Notes: generated by a model not told the origin, from the sequence alone. Numbered from the stretch's first letter, positions 1 to 9,081 are shown. The stretch is 64,000 nucleotides of DNA from Prevotellaceae bacterium UBA1391 (GCA_002305265.1 DBQP01000005.1:124001-188000); one strand, 5' to 3'. Made by a program: numbers and translations.

Positions 1-28
1 CCAATTCCCCGTCTTCCGCCCCAGACGG

Positions 29-105
29 GAAGGCCTTCGCAATGAAAAACGAACGCAGTCGAAAACAAAAACGAACGCAGTCGAAAATCAAAACGAACGC
101 AGTCG
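29..105. repeat. 22-bp periodic intergenic array 1 (B then three A units)
   Basis: One B unit (GAAGGCCTTCG) begins at 29 and three identical A units (GAACGCAGTCG) begin at 51, 73 and 95, so all four sit exactly 22 bp apart. The A units are separated by A-rich linkers. The window edge cuts the left side, so further units may precede. The rest of 1-265 shows no gene: reading frames through the array shift by one base per unit and are not coding. Confidence 0.9.
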
Positions 106-265
106 AAACGAAACGGTGGGATAGTGCCGAACAAACGCAGGTGCAGAGCGGTTGCATGCGGGGTGCTGAGCGAAAACATGCAAATGGCCGGACCCTTGGG
201 GAGGATCCGGCCATCCGATTCTTGGTTGCTTGCACCCGTCGGAACGAAGGATGACGCTCAGCGTG

Positions 266-2203
266 TCATTCCGCTACGAGCAGCCAACCACCGTTCTGAG
301 GAATGGTGACGGTGAGCTCGCGCTTCTTGTTCAGCTTCACGCTGCTGCGGCTGCCCTGCAGCTGCGCGTCGTCGCTGTAGAGCGTGGCGGCGGAGCCCGT
401 CAGCATCGGCAGTGTGATTTTCTTCTTCAGCGGAGTTGCTTCGGCATTGGCTGCAGCCACATACCACTTTGCACCATGTCGACGCGCGAGAATCACGTAG
501 CGGCCGGGATAGCCGTCGATGAAGCGGATGTCGTCCCACATCGTGGGCACTTCCTTCATGAAGTCGATGGCCCAGGCAGGAGCATCGGTGAGGTTGTTGG
601 GCGCGAGGGCGAAATGCTGGACAGGCGACTGGAAGAGCACGGCAGAGGCTAGAGCATAGACATCGGACGTGCGACGAATCGTGCCGCGACGGTTGTCGGG
701 CCTGTAACGCTTGTTGAGCGTGCTGCCACCAAAGTCCATGGCACCGACGGCATTGCGGATGAAGGGATGGATGCAGCCGTTCATGGCCTCTGCATCGCAT
801 GCGCCCTGACCGAAATGCATGTTCTCCGAAGCCAGTACGGCCTCGCTGGCCACGAAGTTCGGATACATGCGCTCCCAGCCGCGAGGCAGCGTGCAGCCGT
901 GGAAGATGACCTGAATGCCGTAGCGGTTGGCGTCGGCCAGAATGTCCTCATAAATCTGGATCATGGGCTGCTTGTCGCCTCCGAAGAAGTCCACCTTGAT
1001 GCCGCGCACGCCCACTTTCTGCATCCACGCCATCTCCTCGTTGCGCACGAGCGACGTGTGCATGCGGTTGCGCGGACCCTGGGGAGCGTCGTTCCAATAG
1101 CCGTTGGAGTTGTACCAGAGGAAGATGCCTACCTTCTTCGAGGCGGCATAGCGCACGAGCTCCTCCATGCGCGCGTAACCAATCTTCGTGTCCCACAGCG
1201 CGTCGATGAGCACACTCTCGTAACCCATGGCGGCGGCAAAGTCGATGTAGCGCTTCTGCTCGTCGTAGTTGCAGGAGTTGTCCTGCCCGATGATCCAGCT
1301 CCATGTGCCGCGGCCGCCCTCATACACCTTCGACGGGCTATATTTCGGCTGCACCAAGTCGGTGTAGATGGTAGTCTCCACGATGGGCGCCAGCGTCGTG
1401 CCGAGCGTGATGGTGCGCCAGGGAGTCGAGCCCGGAAGCTCAATCAGCGCGTCGGTCGTGCCCCAGCCGTTCATCTCGCCCTGCTGGGGGAAGGCGATGG
1501 CATAGGCATTGCCCTGGTTGACATTGGCAAGGTGGGAGGCCACATAGTGGCCGTCGACGCCCGTCTCGCTCACGAGCAGCCAGCCGTTGCTGCCGTTGCG
1601 GAACAGACAGGGGAACGAGTAGCCAGCGCCATGGCCGTTGTCCCCCATCTTGTCGTCGAGCTTGTAGGGCGTTTCATAGCTGGGATACGTGCGGGCAAAA
1701 CCGCCCATCGGAATCGACTGCGGGCAGAGGAAGGTCGTGGTGCCTTCGGGGAAGACAAAGCCGGACGCCTCCTCCGTAATGCGCATGCTGAGCCGGTCGC
1801 GAAAGGGTGTGAAGGTGTAGCGGAAGGCGACGTCGGTGTTGGTCACCTGGAAGTGCACCTCGAACACATGCCGATCGCCCTGCAGCGCTTCCACCTGCAC
1901 ACAGGTGGCCTCGCCGCTGACGTGCCTGCGCTTGCCCGTCGGCACGTCGTACGAATAGGTCTTCGCCGACTGCTCGCCGGCTTTGAGGCTCAGCTGCTGT
2001 GTGAAGTCGCCAAGGTCGGTTTTCATTCCCAGCGGAGACGGCAGAAGAAAATCCTTCCCGTCCACTTTCACTGCATAGGTCAGCCGTCCACCGTCGTCGC
2101 TCACCTTCACGGCAATGCGTCCGTTCGGACTGGCGAAATTGACATCAGTAGCCATCAATGGCAGCGCACAGAATGCCAGTGCGCCAAAAAAAACTTTTTT
2201 CAT
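266..2203 (-). CDS. GH97 family glycoside hydrolase (alpha-galactosidase/alpha-glucosidase type)
   Basis: The 645-residue secreted or periplasmic glycosidase starts with a signal peptide (MKKVFFGALAFCALPLMA, then TDVNF). Residues about 20-290 form the N-terminal beta-sandwich of GH97, 295-560 the (beta/alpha)8 barrel and 570-645 a C-terminal beta domain, which is the family's usual order and length. The barrel carries VRGIKVDFFGGD with Asp405. In the family, an Asp at this place is the nucleophile of retaining GH97 alpha-galactosidases, whereas inverting SusB-type alpha-glucosidases use Glu residues, so a retaining alpha-galactosidase-like activity is inferred. SEAVLASE near residue 455 supplies candidate acidic partners. 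No SusC/SusD pair is adjacent, so it is not in a visible polysaccharide utilisation locus. Substrate is not proven. Confidence 0.9.
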   Translation of the reverse strand: MKKVFFGALAFCALPLMATDVNFASPNGRIAVKVSDDGGRLTYAVKVDGKDFLLPSPLGMKTDLGDFTQQLSLKAGEQSAKTYSYDVPTGKRRHVSGEATCVQVEALQGDRHVFEVHFQVTNTDVAFRYTFTPFRDRLSMRITEEASGFVFPEGTTTFLCPQSIPMGGFARTYPSYETPYKLDDKMGDNGHGAGYSFPCLFRNGSNGWLLVSETGVDGHYVASHLANVNQGNAYAIAFPQQGEMNGWGTTDALIELPGSTPWRTITLGTTLAPIVETTIYTDLVQPKYSPSKVYEGGRGTWSWIIGQDNSCNYDEQKRYIDFAAAMGYESVLIDALWDTKIGYARMEELVRYAASKKVGIFLWYNSNGYWNDAPQGPRNRMHTSLVRNEEMAWMQKVGVRGIKVDFFGGDKQPMIQIYEDILADANRYGIQVIFHGCTLPRGWERMYPNFVASEAVLASENMHFGQGACDAEAMNGCIHPFIRNAVGAMDFGGSTLNKRYRPDNRRGTIRRTSDVYALASAVLFQSPVQHFALAPNNLTDAPAWAIDFMKEVPTMWDDIRFIDGYPGRYVILARRHGAKWYVAAANAEATPLKKKITLPMLTGSAATLYSDDAQLQGSRSSVKLNKKRELTVTIPQNGGWLLVAE

Positions 2204-2463
2204 GGGACAATTTGTCTTATTTAGTTAGAATACTATCTAGGGTTATCACACCGTCTTATCATCTTCATCACGCCATCCGGATATCTTTTTCACACCAACA
2301 GAAGATGCGTTCGATTCAGACAGACCCAGACGGTAGCAGCAGTCTGAGGCGTCGGCAGTGCCTCTCCGTCATACGGGCGCAGGTAACTATGGATGGCGAG
2401 CGGACACCATAAGCGTGAAAAGGATATGAAACGAGGATGGCGAGGGGGCTCCACAAAGGCAAA
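2204..2463. other. intergenic region upstream of the GH97 gene
   Basis: About 260 bases lie between the pheS terminator and the GH97 start codon. The part nearest the start codon is AT-rich and should hold the GH97 promoter, but I cannot find a convincing TAnnTTTG element on the minus strand. No gene or repeat is seen. Confidence 0.4.
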
Positions 2464-2507
2464 AGGACGAAGCATCAGCCTTCGCGAGGAGGCTCATGCT
2501 TCGTCCT
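2464..2507 (-). terminator. intrinsic terminator of pheS
   Basis: An inverted repeat has 18-base arms (2464-2481 and 2490-2507, one internal mismatch) and an 8-base loop. On the minus strand it is followed by TTTT. It starts about 40 bases after the pheS stop codon. Confidence 0.8.
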
Positions 2508-2545
2508 GGTGTCTTCATCATATCGTGTCGGTTCGGCTCATCGTT

Positions 2546-3565
2546 TCAGTTGGCAGCAGTGAACTGGCGCAGGAAACGTACGTCGTTCTCGGAGAACATA
2601 CGCAGGTCCTTCACCTGATACTTGAGGTTGGTGATGCGCTCCACGCCCATTCCGAAGGCGTAGCCCTTGTATTTCGTGGAGTCGATGCCGTTGAGCTCGA
2701 GCACGTTGGGGTGCACCATGCCGCAGCCGAGAATCTCCACCCAACCGGTGCCTTTGCAGAAGGAGCATCCTGTGCCGCCGCAGATGTTGCAGCTGATGTC
2801 CATCTCGGCGCTGGGCTCGGTGAATGGGAAATAGCTGGGACGGAGGCGGATTTCCGTCTGCTCGCCAAACATTTCCTTGGCGAAAGACAGCAGCATCTGC
2901 TTGAGGTCGGCGAAGCTGACCTTCTCGTCGACGTAGAGTCCCTCGACCTGGTGGAAGAAGCAGTGTGCACGGGCGCTGATGGCCTCGTTGCGGTAGACGC
3001 GTCCGGGGCAGAGCACGCGCAGCGGCGGCTGCTGGCGTTCCATGACGCGGCTCTGCACACTCGAAGTGTGGGTGCGGAGCACGACGTCGGGATGTGCCTC
3101 GACGAAGAAGGTATCCTGCATATCGCGCGCGGGATGGTCTTCGGCAAAGTTCATGGACGAGAAGACATGCCAGTCGTCCTCGACCTCCGGACCTTCGGCC
3201 AGCACGAATCCGAGGCGCGCGAAGATGTCGACGATCTCGTTCTTCACGAGTGTCAGCGGGTGGCGCGTGCCGAGCGGCATGGGGTAAGCCGTGCGGGTGA
3301 GGTCGAGGTCGGAAGTGTCCTCGTCGGCGGTGGCAAAACTGTCGCGCAGCGCATTGATTTTCTCAAGTGCTCTGTCTTTCAGTTCGTTGATGCGGATTCC
3401 AACTTCCTTCTTCTGTTCAGCCGGCACGTTGCGGAAGTCCTGCATGAGGGCCGGGATGAGGCCTTTGCGGCTGAGATACTTAATGCGGAGCTCTTCGACG
3501 GCGTCGAGGCTGTCGGCCGTAAGCGCGTCGATGGTAGCGAGCAGTTGGTTGATTTTTTCTATCAT
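2546..3565 (-). CDS. pheS: phenylalanine-tRNA ligase alpha subunit
   Basis: This is the catalytic alpha subunit of the (alpha-beta)2 phenylalanyl-tRNA synthetase, which charges tRNA-Phe in the cytoplasm. The N-terminal coiled-coil (MIEKINQLLATIDAL, EELRIKYLSRKGLI) is followed by the class II core: motif 2 in VYRNEAISARAHCFFHQVEG, the PSYFPFTEPSAE segment, and motif 3 in FGMGVERI. A CxxC..CxxC cluster (CNICGGTGCSFCKGTG) is present, as in many PheS proteins. The start at MIEKINQ gives 339 residues, the usual length; an upstream in-frame ATG would add 56 residues of unrelated sequence and would lie upstream of the promoter. pheT is not adjacent, as is common in Bacteroidetes. Confidence 0.97.
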   Translation of the reverse strand: MIEKINQLLATIDALTADSLDAVEELRIKYLSRKGLIPALMQDFRNVPAEQKKEVGIRINELKDRALEKINALRDSFATADEDTSDLDLTRTAYPMPLGTRHPLTLVKNEIVDIFARLGFVLAEGPEVEDDWHVFSSMNFAEDHPARDMQDTFFVEAHPDVVLRTHTSSVQSRVMERQQPPLRVLCPGRVYRNEAISARAHCFFHQVEGLYVDEKVSFADLKQMLLSFAKEMFGEQTEIRLRPSYFPFTEPSAEMDISCNICGGTGCSFCKGTGWVEILGCGMVHPNVLELNGIDSTKYKGYAFGMGVERITNLKYQVKDLRMFSENDVRFLRQFTAAN

Positions 3566-3703
3566 GATGCTGTTTCTGATTCTCTTCCGGCCCTTGTTTC
3601 TGGGAAATGCGGGCTGAGAGTCCGTCGCCGCATGGGCGCTCTGGACAATGTCATCCGCGCATGGCGGGCTCCGACTGGAGCATGGCATGAGCGGAAAACG
3701 ATG

Positions 3704-3711
3704 CAAAGTTA
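3704..3711 (-). promoter_or_regulatory. pheS promoter -7 element
   Basis: The minus strand reads TAACTTTG, the Bacteroidetes -7 consensus TAnnTTTG, about 140 bases before the pheS start codon. I do not see a clear -33 TTG. It lies back to back with the -7 element of the divergent lipoprotein gene. Confidence 0.6.
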
Positions 3712-3756
3712 GCGAAATTAGTTCAAATTTCACGTTAAAAAGTCAAAAAGAAACGC

Positions 3757-3764
3757 TAACTTTG
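3757..3764 (+). promoter_or_regulatory. lipoprotein gene promoter -7 element
   Basis: TAACTTTG on the plus strand lies about 90 bases upstream of the ATG at 3855 and supports that start rather than the longer reading frame that begins before the promoter. No good -33 TTG is visible. Confidence 0.6.
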
Positions 3765-3854
3765 CTGCGATTTTCAGGCACGCGCCTTGTGCGCGCAGTC
3801 ACGCTTGCTTGCCGTCGGTGCGACGGTCTATCGTATATTTTAGAATCCACACTC

Positions 3855-4688
3855 ATGAAGCAACTTTGCTTTGCTATCATCGGAAGTCTGCTGTTGTGCG
3901 CCTGCTGGGGCGGACAGAGCGAGAAAGAAGCTGAGGAAGGCTACGTGAACATGAACGACTCAGACAGCTACCTCAACGACACGCTCGACCTCTACGAGGA
4001 GAAGTCGGTGTCGGCCGCGGCCGATGAGTTCTTCATGGACTTCTTCTTTCATTTTGTCGACGACGAGCGCTTTCAGCTCAGCCGCGTCGTCCTGCCGTTG
4101 CCATGCACCAACGGAGACGAAGATTTCACCATCTCGCCTGCGCGCTGGGAGGAGATGAGGACCTTCATAGCACCGGAGTTCGTGACGTCGGTCTATGACC
4201 GGGACGCTGATCTGGACATCCAGAAAGACACCGCCATCAAGCGCGTGAACGTGTGGCGCATCGTCATCGGACGCAACCTGCAGCAGAACTTTCACTTCCA
4301 CAAAGTGGAGGGAAAGTGGAAACTGACCAGCTATTCCATTCACAACAGCGCCCAGACACCCATGGGCTCGTTCTACAATTTCTTCAGCGACTTCTGCCGC
4401 GACACGCTCAACCAGGAGCAGCATATCCTCTTCCCGCTCAAGCTCGTCAGCACCTCTGCAGACGACCCGGCGGACAGAACGGTGGAGGAAATCCAGCGCA
4501 GCGAGTGGGCAGAGATGAGCGAGGACCTGCCTTTGCCCAAGACACAGATGCTCTCCATCGACTACGGCCAGCCCGCGCTGTCGGAAAACCGCAAGATCAT
4601 GCTGGTCGAGGGACTGAGCAACGGCCTGATGCTCACCTACCGCTTCGACCGCACCAACGACCGCTGGCGGCTCTACGAAATCGACTGA
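3855..4688 (+). CDS. lipoprotein of unknown function (DUF4348-like)
   Basis: The 277-residue protein starts with a lipoprotein signal (MKQLCFAIIGSLLLCAC), so it is probably anchored in the membrane facing the periplasm or surface. The mature part is acidic near the N-terminus (about residues 25-60), then has ADEFFMDFFFHFVDDERFQLSRV and a repeated theme of a helix followed by a WKLTSY/WRLYEID-type strand. This resembles the bacteroidete family DUF4348, whose function is unknown; I recall this from family knowledge and have not searched. Two similar halves (FFMDFFFHFVDD... and YNFFSDFCRDTL...) suggest an internal duplication. The start is chosen because it gives the lipobox and lies downstream of the TAACTTTG element. 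Confidence 0.75.
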   Translation: MKQLCFAIIGSLLLCACWGGQSEKEAEEGYVNMNDSDSYLNDTLDLYEEKSVSAAADEFFMDFFFHFVDDERFQLSRVVLPLPCTNGDEDFTISPARWEEMRTFIAPEFVTSVYDRDADLDIQKDTAIKRVNVWRIVIGRNLQQNFHFHKVEGKWKLTSYSIHNSAQTPMGSFYNFFSDFCRDTLNQEQHILFPLKLVSTSADDPADRTVEEIQRSEWAEMSEDLPLPKTQMLSIDYGQPALSENRKIMLVEGLSNGLMLTYRFDRTNDRWRLYEID

Positions 4689-4799
4689 GCCGGCATCTTT
4701 CTTCAATCGCATGCCGCCTCGGGCGACATGCCGACGGGAGAAATCAGCATCACGACCGCATTCGAGGGGCATGACGCTGATTTCTCCCAAACTTTTTCG

Positions 4800-4807
4800 T
4801 ACCTTTG
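4800..4807 (+). promoter_or_regulatory. probable murB promoter -7 element
   Basis: TACCTTTG matches TAnnTTTG. It lies about 240 bases before the murB ATG, so the repeat array at 4842-4896 would fall inside the transcribed murB leader. No clear -33 TTG. Confidence 0.5.
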
Positions 4808-4836
4808 CAGTCAGACGCCGACGGCTACCGCCTGGA

Positions 4837-4900
4837 AAAACGAACGCAGTCGTTTCAGAAAACGAACGCACTCTTTTTCGAAAACGAACGCAGTCGTTTC
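4837..4900. repeat. 22-bp periodic intergenic array 2 (three A units)
   Basis: A units begin at 4842 (GAACGCAGTCG), 4864 (GAACGCACTCT) and 4886 (GAACGCAGTCG), exactly 22 bp apart. The first and last are flanked by A runs on the left and TCGTTT on the right, so each can fold as a short hairpin. No B unit is seen. The rest of 4689-5049 contains the murB leader and no gene. Confidence 0.88.
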
Positions 4901-5049
4901 CATGCAATCGAGCGGTCCGGCCCAAGCGCGGCGCAACGACTGTCAACTGCAAACGCAACGACTTCAAACGGCAAGCGCAATCACTGCCAACCGCAGGCGC
5001 AACCGCCTCAACCGGCTGGCGCAGCCGGCACATTCCATACCCGTGTCCC

Positions 5050-6051
5050 ATGATTCGAATCAACGCATTTTCCCTGCTCCATCACAACACCTTCGGCATT
5101 GACGCCCAGGCGCGGCAATACATCGAGTATGCCTCGGAGGAGGAACTGACCGCCATCTTGCCCGCATTGGCAGGCGAGCGCTTCTTCCACATCGGTGAAG
5201 GCAGCAACCTGCTGTTTACGCAAGACTACGACGGCATCATGCTCCACAGCGGCCTCCGCGGCATACAGCTGCTGGAGGAGACAGACGCCGATGTGGTGGT
5301 GCGCGTGGGCGCTGGCGAGCGTTTCGACGACCTTATTGCCTGGTCCGTACGCCTGGGCTGGAGCGGCATCGAGAACCTCAGCCACATTCCGGGCGAGGCG
5401 GGTGCGGCAGCGGTGCAGAACATCGGTGCATACGGCGTGGAGGTGAAGGACGTGATCGAGCGCGTGCATGCCGTCGACCTGCAGTCGGGCGAGCGGCGCA
5501 CGTTCAGCAACGCCGACTGCCACTACGCCTACCGGCAGAGCATCTTCAAGCAGGAGCTGCGCGGGCGCTATGCCGTCACCTATGTCGACCTACGCCTCTC
5601 GAAGACGTTCACACCGCACCTCGACTATGGCAACGTGCGCGCCTCGCTGCCCGAAGGAGCGGAACTCACGCCGCATCTCGTGCGGCAGGTCATCACGGCC
5701 ATCCGCCGCGAGAAGTTGCCCGAGCCTGGCGAAGTAGGCAGCGCAGGCAGTTTCTTCATGAACCCCGTGGTGAGCGAGCAGACGTTCCGCACGCTGCAGG
5801 CCTCCTACCCCGCCATGCCACACTATGCCACTGCGGGCGGCGTGAAGATTCCGGCCGGCTGGATGATCGACCAATGCGGCTGGAAAGGCCAGACACTGGG
5901 CCGCGCCGGCGTGCATGCCAAGCAGGCGCTCGTACTCATCAACTGCGGCGGTGCCACTGGCGCTGAGGTCGTGGCACTGAGCGACCGCATCCGCGCCGAC
6001 GTGAAGCAACGCTTCGGCGTCGACATCCACCCCGAAGTCAACATTCTCTGA
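5050..6051 (+). CDS. murB: UDP-N-acetylenolpyruvoylglucosamine reductase
   Basis: MurB reduces UDP-GlcNAc-enolpyruvate to UDP-MurNAc with NADPH and FAD in peptidoglycan precursor synthesis. The FAD-binding PCMH fold is visible in IGEGSNLLF (near residue 50) and IPGEAGAAAVQNIGAYG. The substrate domain carries GSAGSFFMNPVV, where Ser234 is the expected proton donor, and the C-terminal HPEVNIL supplies the conserved Glu. The Tyr-containing insertion (CHYAYRQSIFK) marks it as type I MurB. The start MIRINAFSLLHHNTFGID gives 333 residues, typical for the family; the upstream in-frame extension runs through the repeat array and is rejected. Confidence 0.97.
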   Translation: MIRINAFSLLHHNTFGIDAQARQYIEYASEEELTAILPALAGERFFHIGEGSNLLFTQDYDGIMLHSGLRGIQLLEETDADVVVRVGAGERFDDLIAWSVRLGWSGIENLSHIPGEAGAAAVQNIGAYGVEVKDVIERVHAVDLQSGERRTFSNADCHYAYRQSIFKQELRGRYAVTYVDLRLSKTFTPHLDYGNVRASLPEGAELTPHLVRQVITAIRREKLPEPGEVGSAGSFFMNPVVSEQTFRTLQASYPAMPHYATAGGVKIPAGWMIDQCGWKGQTLGRAGVHAKQALVLINCGGATGAEVVALSDRIRADVKQRFGVDIHPEVNIL

Positions 6052-6146
6052 ACCCACATCCGCGCCACAGCCGGTCAGGCCAGCCAGGTCGGGCAAGAGC
6101 CCATGCAAGACCTTGCGGCGCGCAACCCAATAGCAAACATTCCACC

Positions 6147-6932
6147 ATGCGTATCCATATTCTCGGCACAGGCACCTCGACCGGCGTCCCCATCATCGGC
6201 TGCCGCTGCACGGTGTGCACCTCGACAGACCCCCGCGACCACCGCCTGCGCTGCTCGTCTCTCATCGAAGTCGACGACGACAGCGCGAAAAGCGGCAAGC
6301 GGCGCATTCTCATCGATTGCGGCCCCGACTTCCGCGAACAAATGCTGCGCACGCCGTTCGAGCCGCTCGACGCCATCTTCATCACCCATGAGCACTACGA
6401 CCACGTGGGCGGGCTCGACGATCTCAGGCCCTTCTCCGTCTTCGGCAACGTGGTGGTCTACGGTGAGACACCTTGCAACAACCACCTGCGCGAGCGCATA
6501 CCCTACTGCTTCACGCCGAAGGACAAGCGCTATCCGGGTGTGCCCTCGATCGACCTCGAAGACATCGAACCGCACGTGCCCGTGAAGATCGGAAACGTCG
6601 AGGTGATGCCCATCCGCATCATGCACGGGCGCCTGCCCATCCTCGGATATCGCATCGGCCCCTTCGCCTACATCACCGACATGAGCAGCATCGACGACAC
6701 CGAACTGCCCTACCTGCAGGGCGTGCGCGTGCTCATCCTCAACGCGCTGCGCCATGAGCCCCATCCGAGCCATCAGCGTGTGGAAGATGCCATCCAGTTC
6801 AGCGAACGGCTGGGACGCCCCGAGACCTACCTCATCCATCTCTCCCACCACATCCTCCCGCATGCACAGGAGGAACGCAGGCTGCCCAGCCACGTCCACT
6901 TGGCCTACGACGGCCAGGTGATCGACCTCTGA
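6147..6932 (+). CDS. MBL-fold metallohydrolase, PhnP-like
   Basis: A 261-residue metallo-beta-lactamase-fold hydrolase. The metal-binding signature HEHYDHVGGLDDLRP lies near residues 80-94, with further ligands in MHGRLPILGYRI, ITDMSS and HLSHH. The N-terminal GTGTSTGVPIIGCRCTVC has the clustered cysteines seen in PhnP-type phosphodiesterases, which bind an extra structural zinc. PhnP acts on cyclic ribose phosphates, but no phn gene cluster is here, so only a phosphodiesterase-type activity can be inferred. It follows murB by 95 bases on the same strand and precedes the aldolase by 100 bases. Confidence 0.88.
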   Translation: MRIHILGTGTSTGVPIIGCRCTVCTSTDPRDHRLRCSSLIEVDDDSAKSGKRRILIDCGPDFREQMLRTPFEPLDAIFITHEHYDHVGGLDDLRPFSVFGNVVVYGETPCNNHLRERIPYCFTPKDKRYPGVPSIDLEDIEPHVPVKIGNVEVMPIRIMHGRLPILGYRIGPFAYITDMSSIDDTELPYLQGVRVLILNALRHEPHPSHQRVEDAIQFSERLGRPETYLIHLSHHILPHAQEERRLPSHVHLAYDGQVIDL

Positions 6933-7032
6933 CCTGCGCGCCTGCCAGACTGTCCACGCATCCACAGCGCACCAACTGCAGCGCGGCAGCACCATCCAAC
7001 GCCTACGACACATTCATCCACACACACCCGAT

Positions 7033-8058
7033 ATGCTACACTTCGACTCCGACTATATGGAGGGGGCGCATCCAGCCATCCTGCAGCGCCTGCTCGACAC
7101 CAATCTTGACCAAACCACCGGATACGGCAGCGACCCCTACACCGCACGCGCTGCACGCCTCATCCTCGACGCATGCGCACAGCCCGACGGAAAAGTCTTC
7201 TTCTTCGTCGGCGGCACACCGGCCAACGCCACCACCATCGACGGCCTGCTGTCGAGCGTTGGCGGCGTCATGGCCGCAGAGACGGGACACATCAACGTGC
7301 ATGAAGGCGGCGCCATCGAGGCCAGCGGACACAAGGTCATCGCCCTGCCCTCGCACGACGGAAAAGTCAGCGCCGACGACGTGGCGCACTACGTCGACGC
7401 CTTCTACGCCGACGCATCGAACGAGCACATGACGCCCCCCGAAGTGCTCTACATCTCGCAGCCCACCGAACTGGGCACCCTCTACTCGCTCGCGGAACTC
7501 GAATCGCTCAGCCGCGTGTGCCGCGAACGCAGCATTCCGCTCTATCTCGACGGCGCACGGCTGGGCTACGGCCTCGCAGCCGACGGAAACGACGCGCAGC
7601 TGCAGGACATCGCACGCCTCGCCGACGTATTCTACATCGGCGGCACCAAAGTGGGCGCGCTGTTCGGCGAGGCATGCGTCGTGCCACGGCCAACCCTCCT
7701 GCCACGCTTCGTCACGCTGATGAAGCAGCACGGCGCCATCCTGGCCAAGGGCCGCCTGCTGGGCCTTCAATTCGAGACGCTCTTCACCGATGGCCTCTAC
7801 GGCCGCATTGCGCGCAACGCCATCGAACAGGCCATGCGCCTCAAACGCGCATTCACGGCAAAGGGATATCGGCTGGCTGTCGACTCTCCCACCAACCAAC
7901 AGTTCTTCATCCTGCCCAACGAGGTGCTGGACCGCCTCGCGCAGACGGCCACATTCGAAGTATGGGGAGCGCGCGGCGAGACCGAGACCATGGTGCGATT
8001 CGTCACCTCATGGGCCACGACACCGCAGGCCATCGACGAACTCATCGCCGCCCTGTAG
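7033..8058 (+). CDS. low-specificity L-threonine aldolase family protein
   Basis: A PLP-dependent fold-type I aldolase of 341 residues that would cleave L-threonine/allo-threonine to glycine and acetaldehyde. Visible family marks are the N-terminal FDSDYMEGAHPAIL with TTGYGSDPYTARA, the EGGAIEASGHKV segment, LYLDGARLGYGLA (Asp binding the PLP ring nitrogen) and YIGGTKVGALFGEA with the Schiff-base lysine. It lies 100 bases after the MBL-fold gene and 48 bases before the HAD gene on the same strand, so these may be co-transcribed. Confidence 0.92.
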   Translation: MLHFDSDYMEGAHPAILQRLLDTNLDQTTGYGSDPYTARAARLILDACAQPDGKVFFFVGGTPANATTIDGLLSSVGGVMAAETGHINVHEGGAIEASGHKVIALPSHDGKVSADDVAHYVDAFYADASNEHMTPPEVLYISQPTELGTLYSLAELESLSRVCRERSIPLYLDGARLGYGLAADGNDAQLQDIARLADVFYIGGTKVGALFGEACVVPRPTLLPRFVTLMKQHGAILAKGRLLGLQFETLFTDGLYGRIARNAIEQAMRLKRAFTAKGYRLAVDSPTNQQFFILPNEVLDRLAQTATFEVWGARGETETMVRFVTSWATTPQAIDELIAAL

Positions 8059-8106
8059 GCCCGTCCATACACCCCATTCGCAGTCAAACCTCAAGCCCAA
8101 CGCATC

Positions 8107-8919
8107 ATGCCCTACCGCATCCTCGCGCTCGACCTCGACGGCACGCTCACGAACGACGACAAGAACATCACTCCCAACACCTTCGATGCCCTCATCCGGC
8201 TGCAGGAGCGCGGCGTACGCATCGTGCTCGCTTCCGGACGGCCAGTCTACGGCATCATGCCGCTGGTGGAACAGCTGCGCCTGAAAACGTTCGGTGGCTT
8301 CGTGCTGGCCTTCAACGGTGGCAAAATCATCGACTGCGCCTCGCAGCAGATCATCGCCGAACAGGCCTTGCCCGCCGACCAGATTCCCGGCATCACCGCG
8401 GCCGCAAAGGCGGGCGGACACGCCATCCTCAGCTACAGAAACGAGGAAATCATCACGGAAACGCCCGACAATCCGTACGTGCTGGAAGAAGCACGCATCA
8501 ACAAGATGAACGTGCGCCGCGTGGAGAATTTCATGGAGGCGCTGCCCGACATCGTCGACAAGTGCCTCATCGTCGACGATCCGGCGCGCCTCGAACCCAC
8601 CGAGCAGGCACTCGCCACGCAGACCCGCGGCAGCCTGTCCGTCTATCGCAGCGCTCCGTTCTTCCTCGAAGTCGTGCCCACAGGCATCGATAAAGCCGCC
8701 TCGCTCCGCCGGCTGCTGCAGCAAATCGGCATCGAACCCGCAGAAATGGTGGCCATCGGCGACGGCTACAACGACCTGACCATGCTGGAACTGGCCGGCA
8801 TGGGCGTTGCGATGGCCAACGCACAAGACTCCGTGAAAGCAGCGGCACAGTACGTCACCCGCGCCGACAACAACCACGATGGCGTGGCCGAAGCCATCGC
8901 CCATCTTTTCACTGCCTGA
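8107..8919 (+). CDS. Cof-type HAD-IIB family phosphatase
   Basis: A 270-residue cytoplasmic sugar-phosphate-type phosphatase. HAD motif I is LALDLDGTLTND (Asp nucleophile near residue 9), motif II is VLASGRP, motif III the lysine in TGIDKAASL, and motif IV GDGYNDLTML. The large C2-type cap between motifs II and III places it in HAD subfamily IIB (Cof). The C-terminal MGVAMANAQDSVKAAAQYVT is typical. The natural substrate cannot be told from sequence. Confidence 0.93.
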   Translation: MPYRILALDLDGTLTNDDKNITPNTFDALIRLQERGVRIVLASGRPVYGIMPLVEQLRLKTFGGFVLAFNGGKIIDCASQQIIAEQALPADQIPGITAAAKAGGHAILSYRNEEIITETPDNPYVLEEARINKMNVRRVENFMEALPDIVDKCLIVDDPARLEPTEQALATQTRGSLSVYRSAPFFLEVVPTGIDKAASLRRLLQQIGIEPAEMVAIGDGYNDLTMLELAGMGVAMANAQDSVKAAAQYVTRADNNHDGVAEAIAHLFTA

Positions 8920-9081
8920 CACGGCGCAGTGCGCAGCCCCTCCCAGCAGGTTCGCCCCTCTCCACCGCAAAGGAGACGGCAACCCTCTCAGTCGGCCGGT
9001 AGGAAGACGGCTCAAGGCCGATGCGCACTACAAGCAGAAGATTTTTTCATCCAAACGAGGCAGAGATAGAAAAATTGTTGC

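Noticed and set aside
42..254. Short reading frames through the repeat arrays (for example the Lys/Arg-rich frame at 42-254, and similar ones at 19787 and 60308)
   Set aside because: A 22-bp period shifts the frame by one base each unit, so any frame through an array is accidental; there is no promoter or conserved start.
767..2224. Long plus-strand reading frame opposite the GH97 gene
   Set aside because: High GC content keeps the antisense frame open; its composition (Val/Ala/His/Arg-rich) shows no protein family, while the minus strand is an obvious GH97 enzyme. The same holds for the long antisense frames opposite pheS, carB, gltB, recG and fhs.
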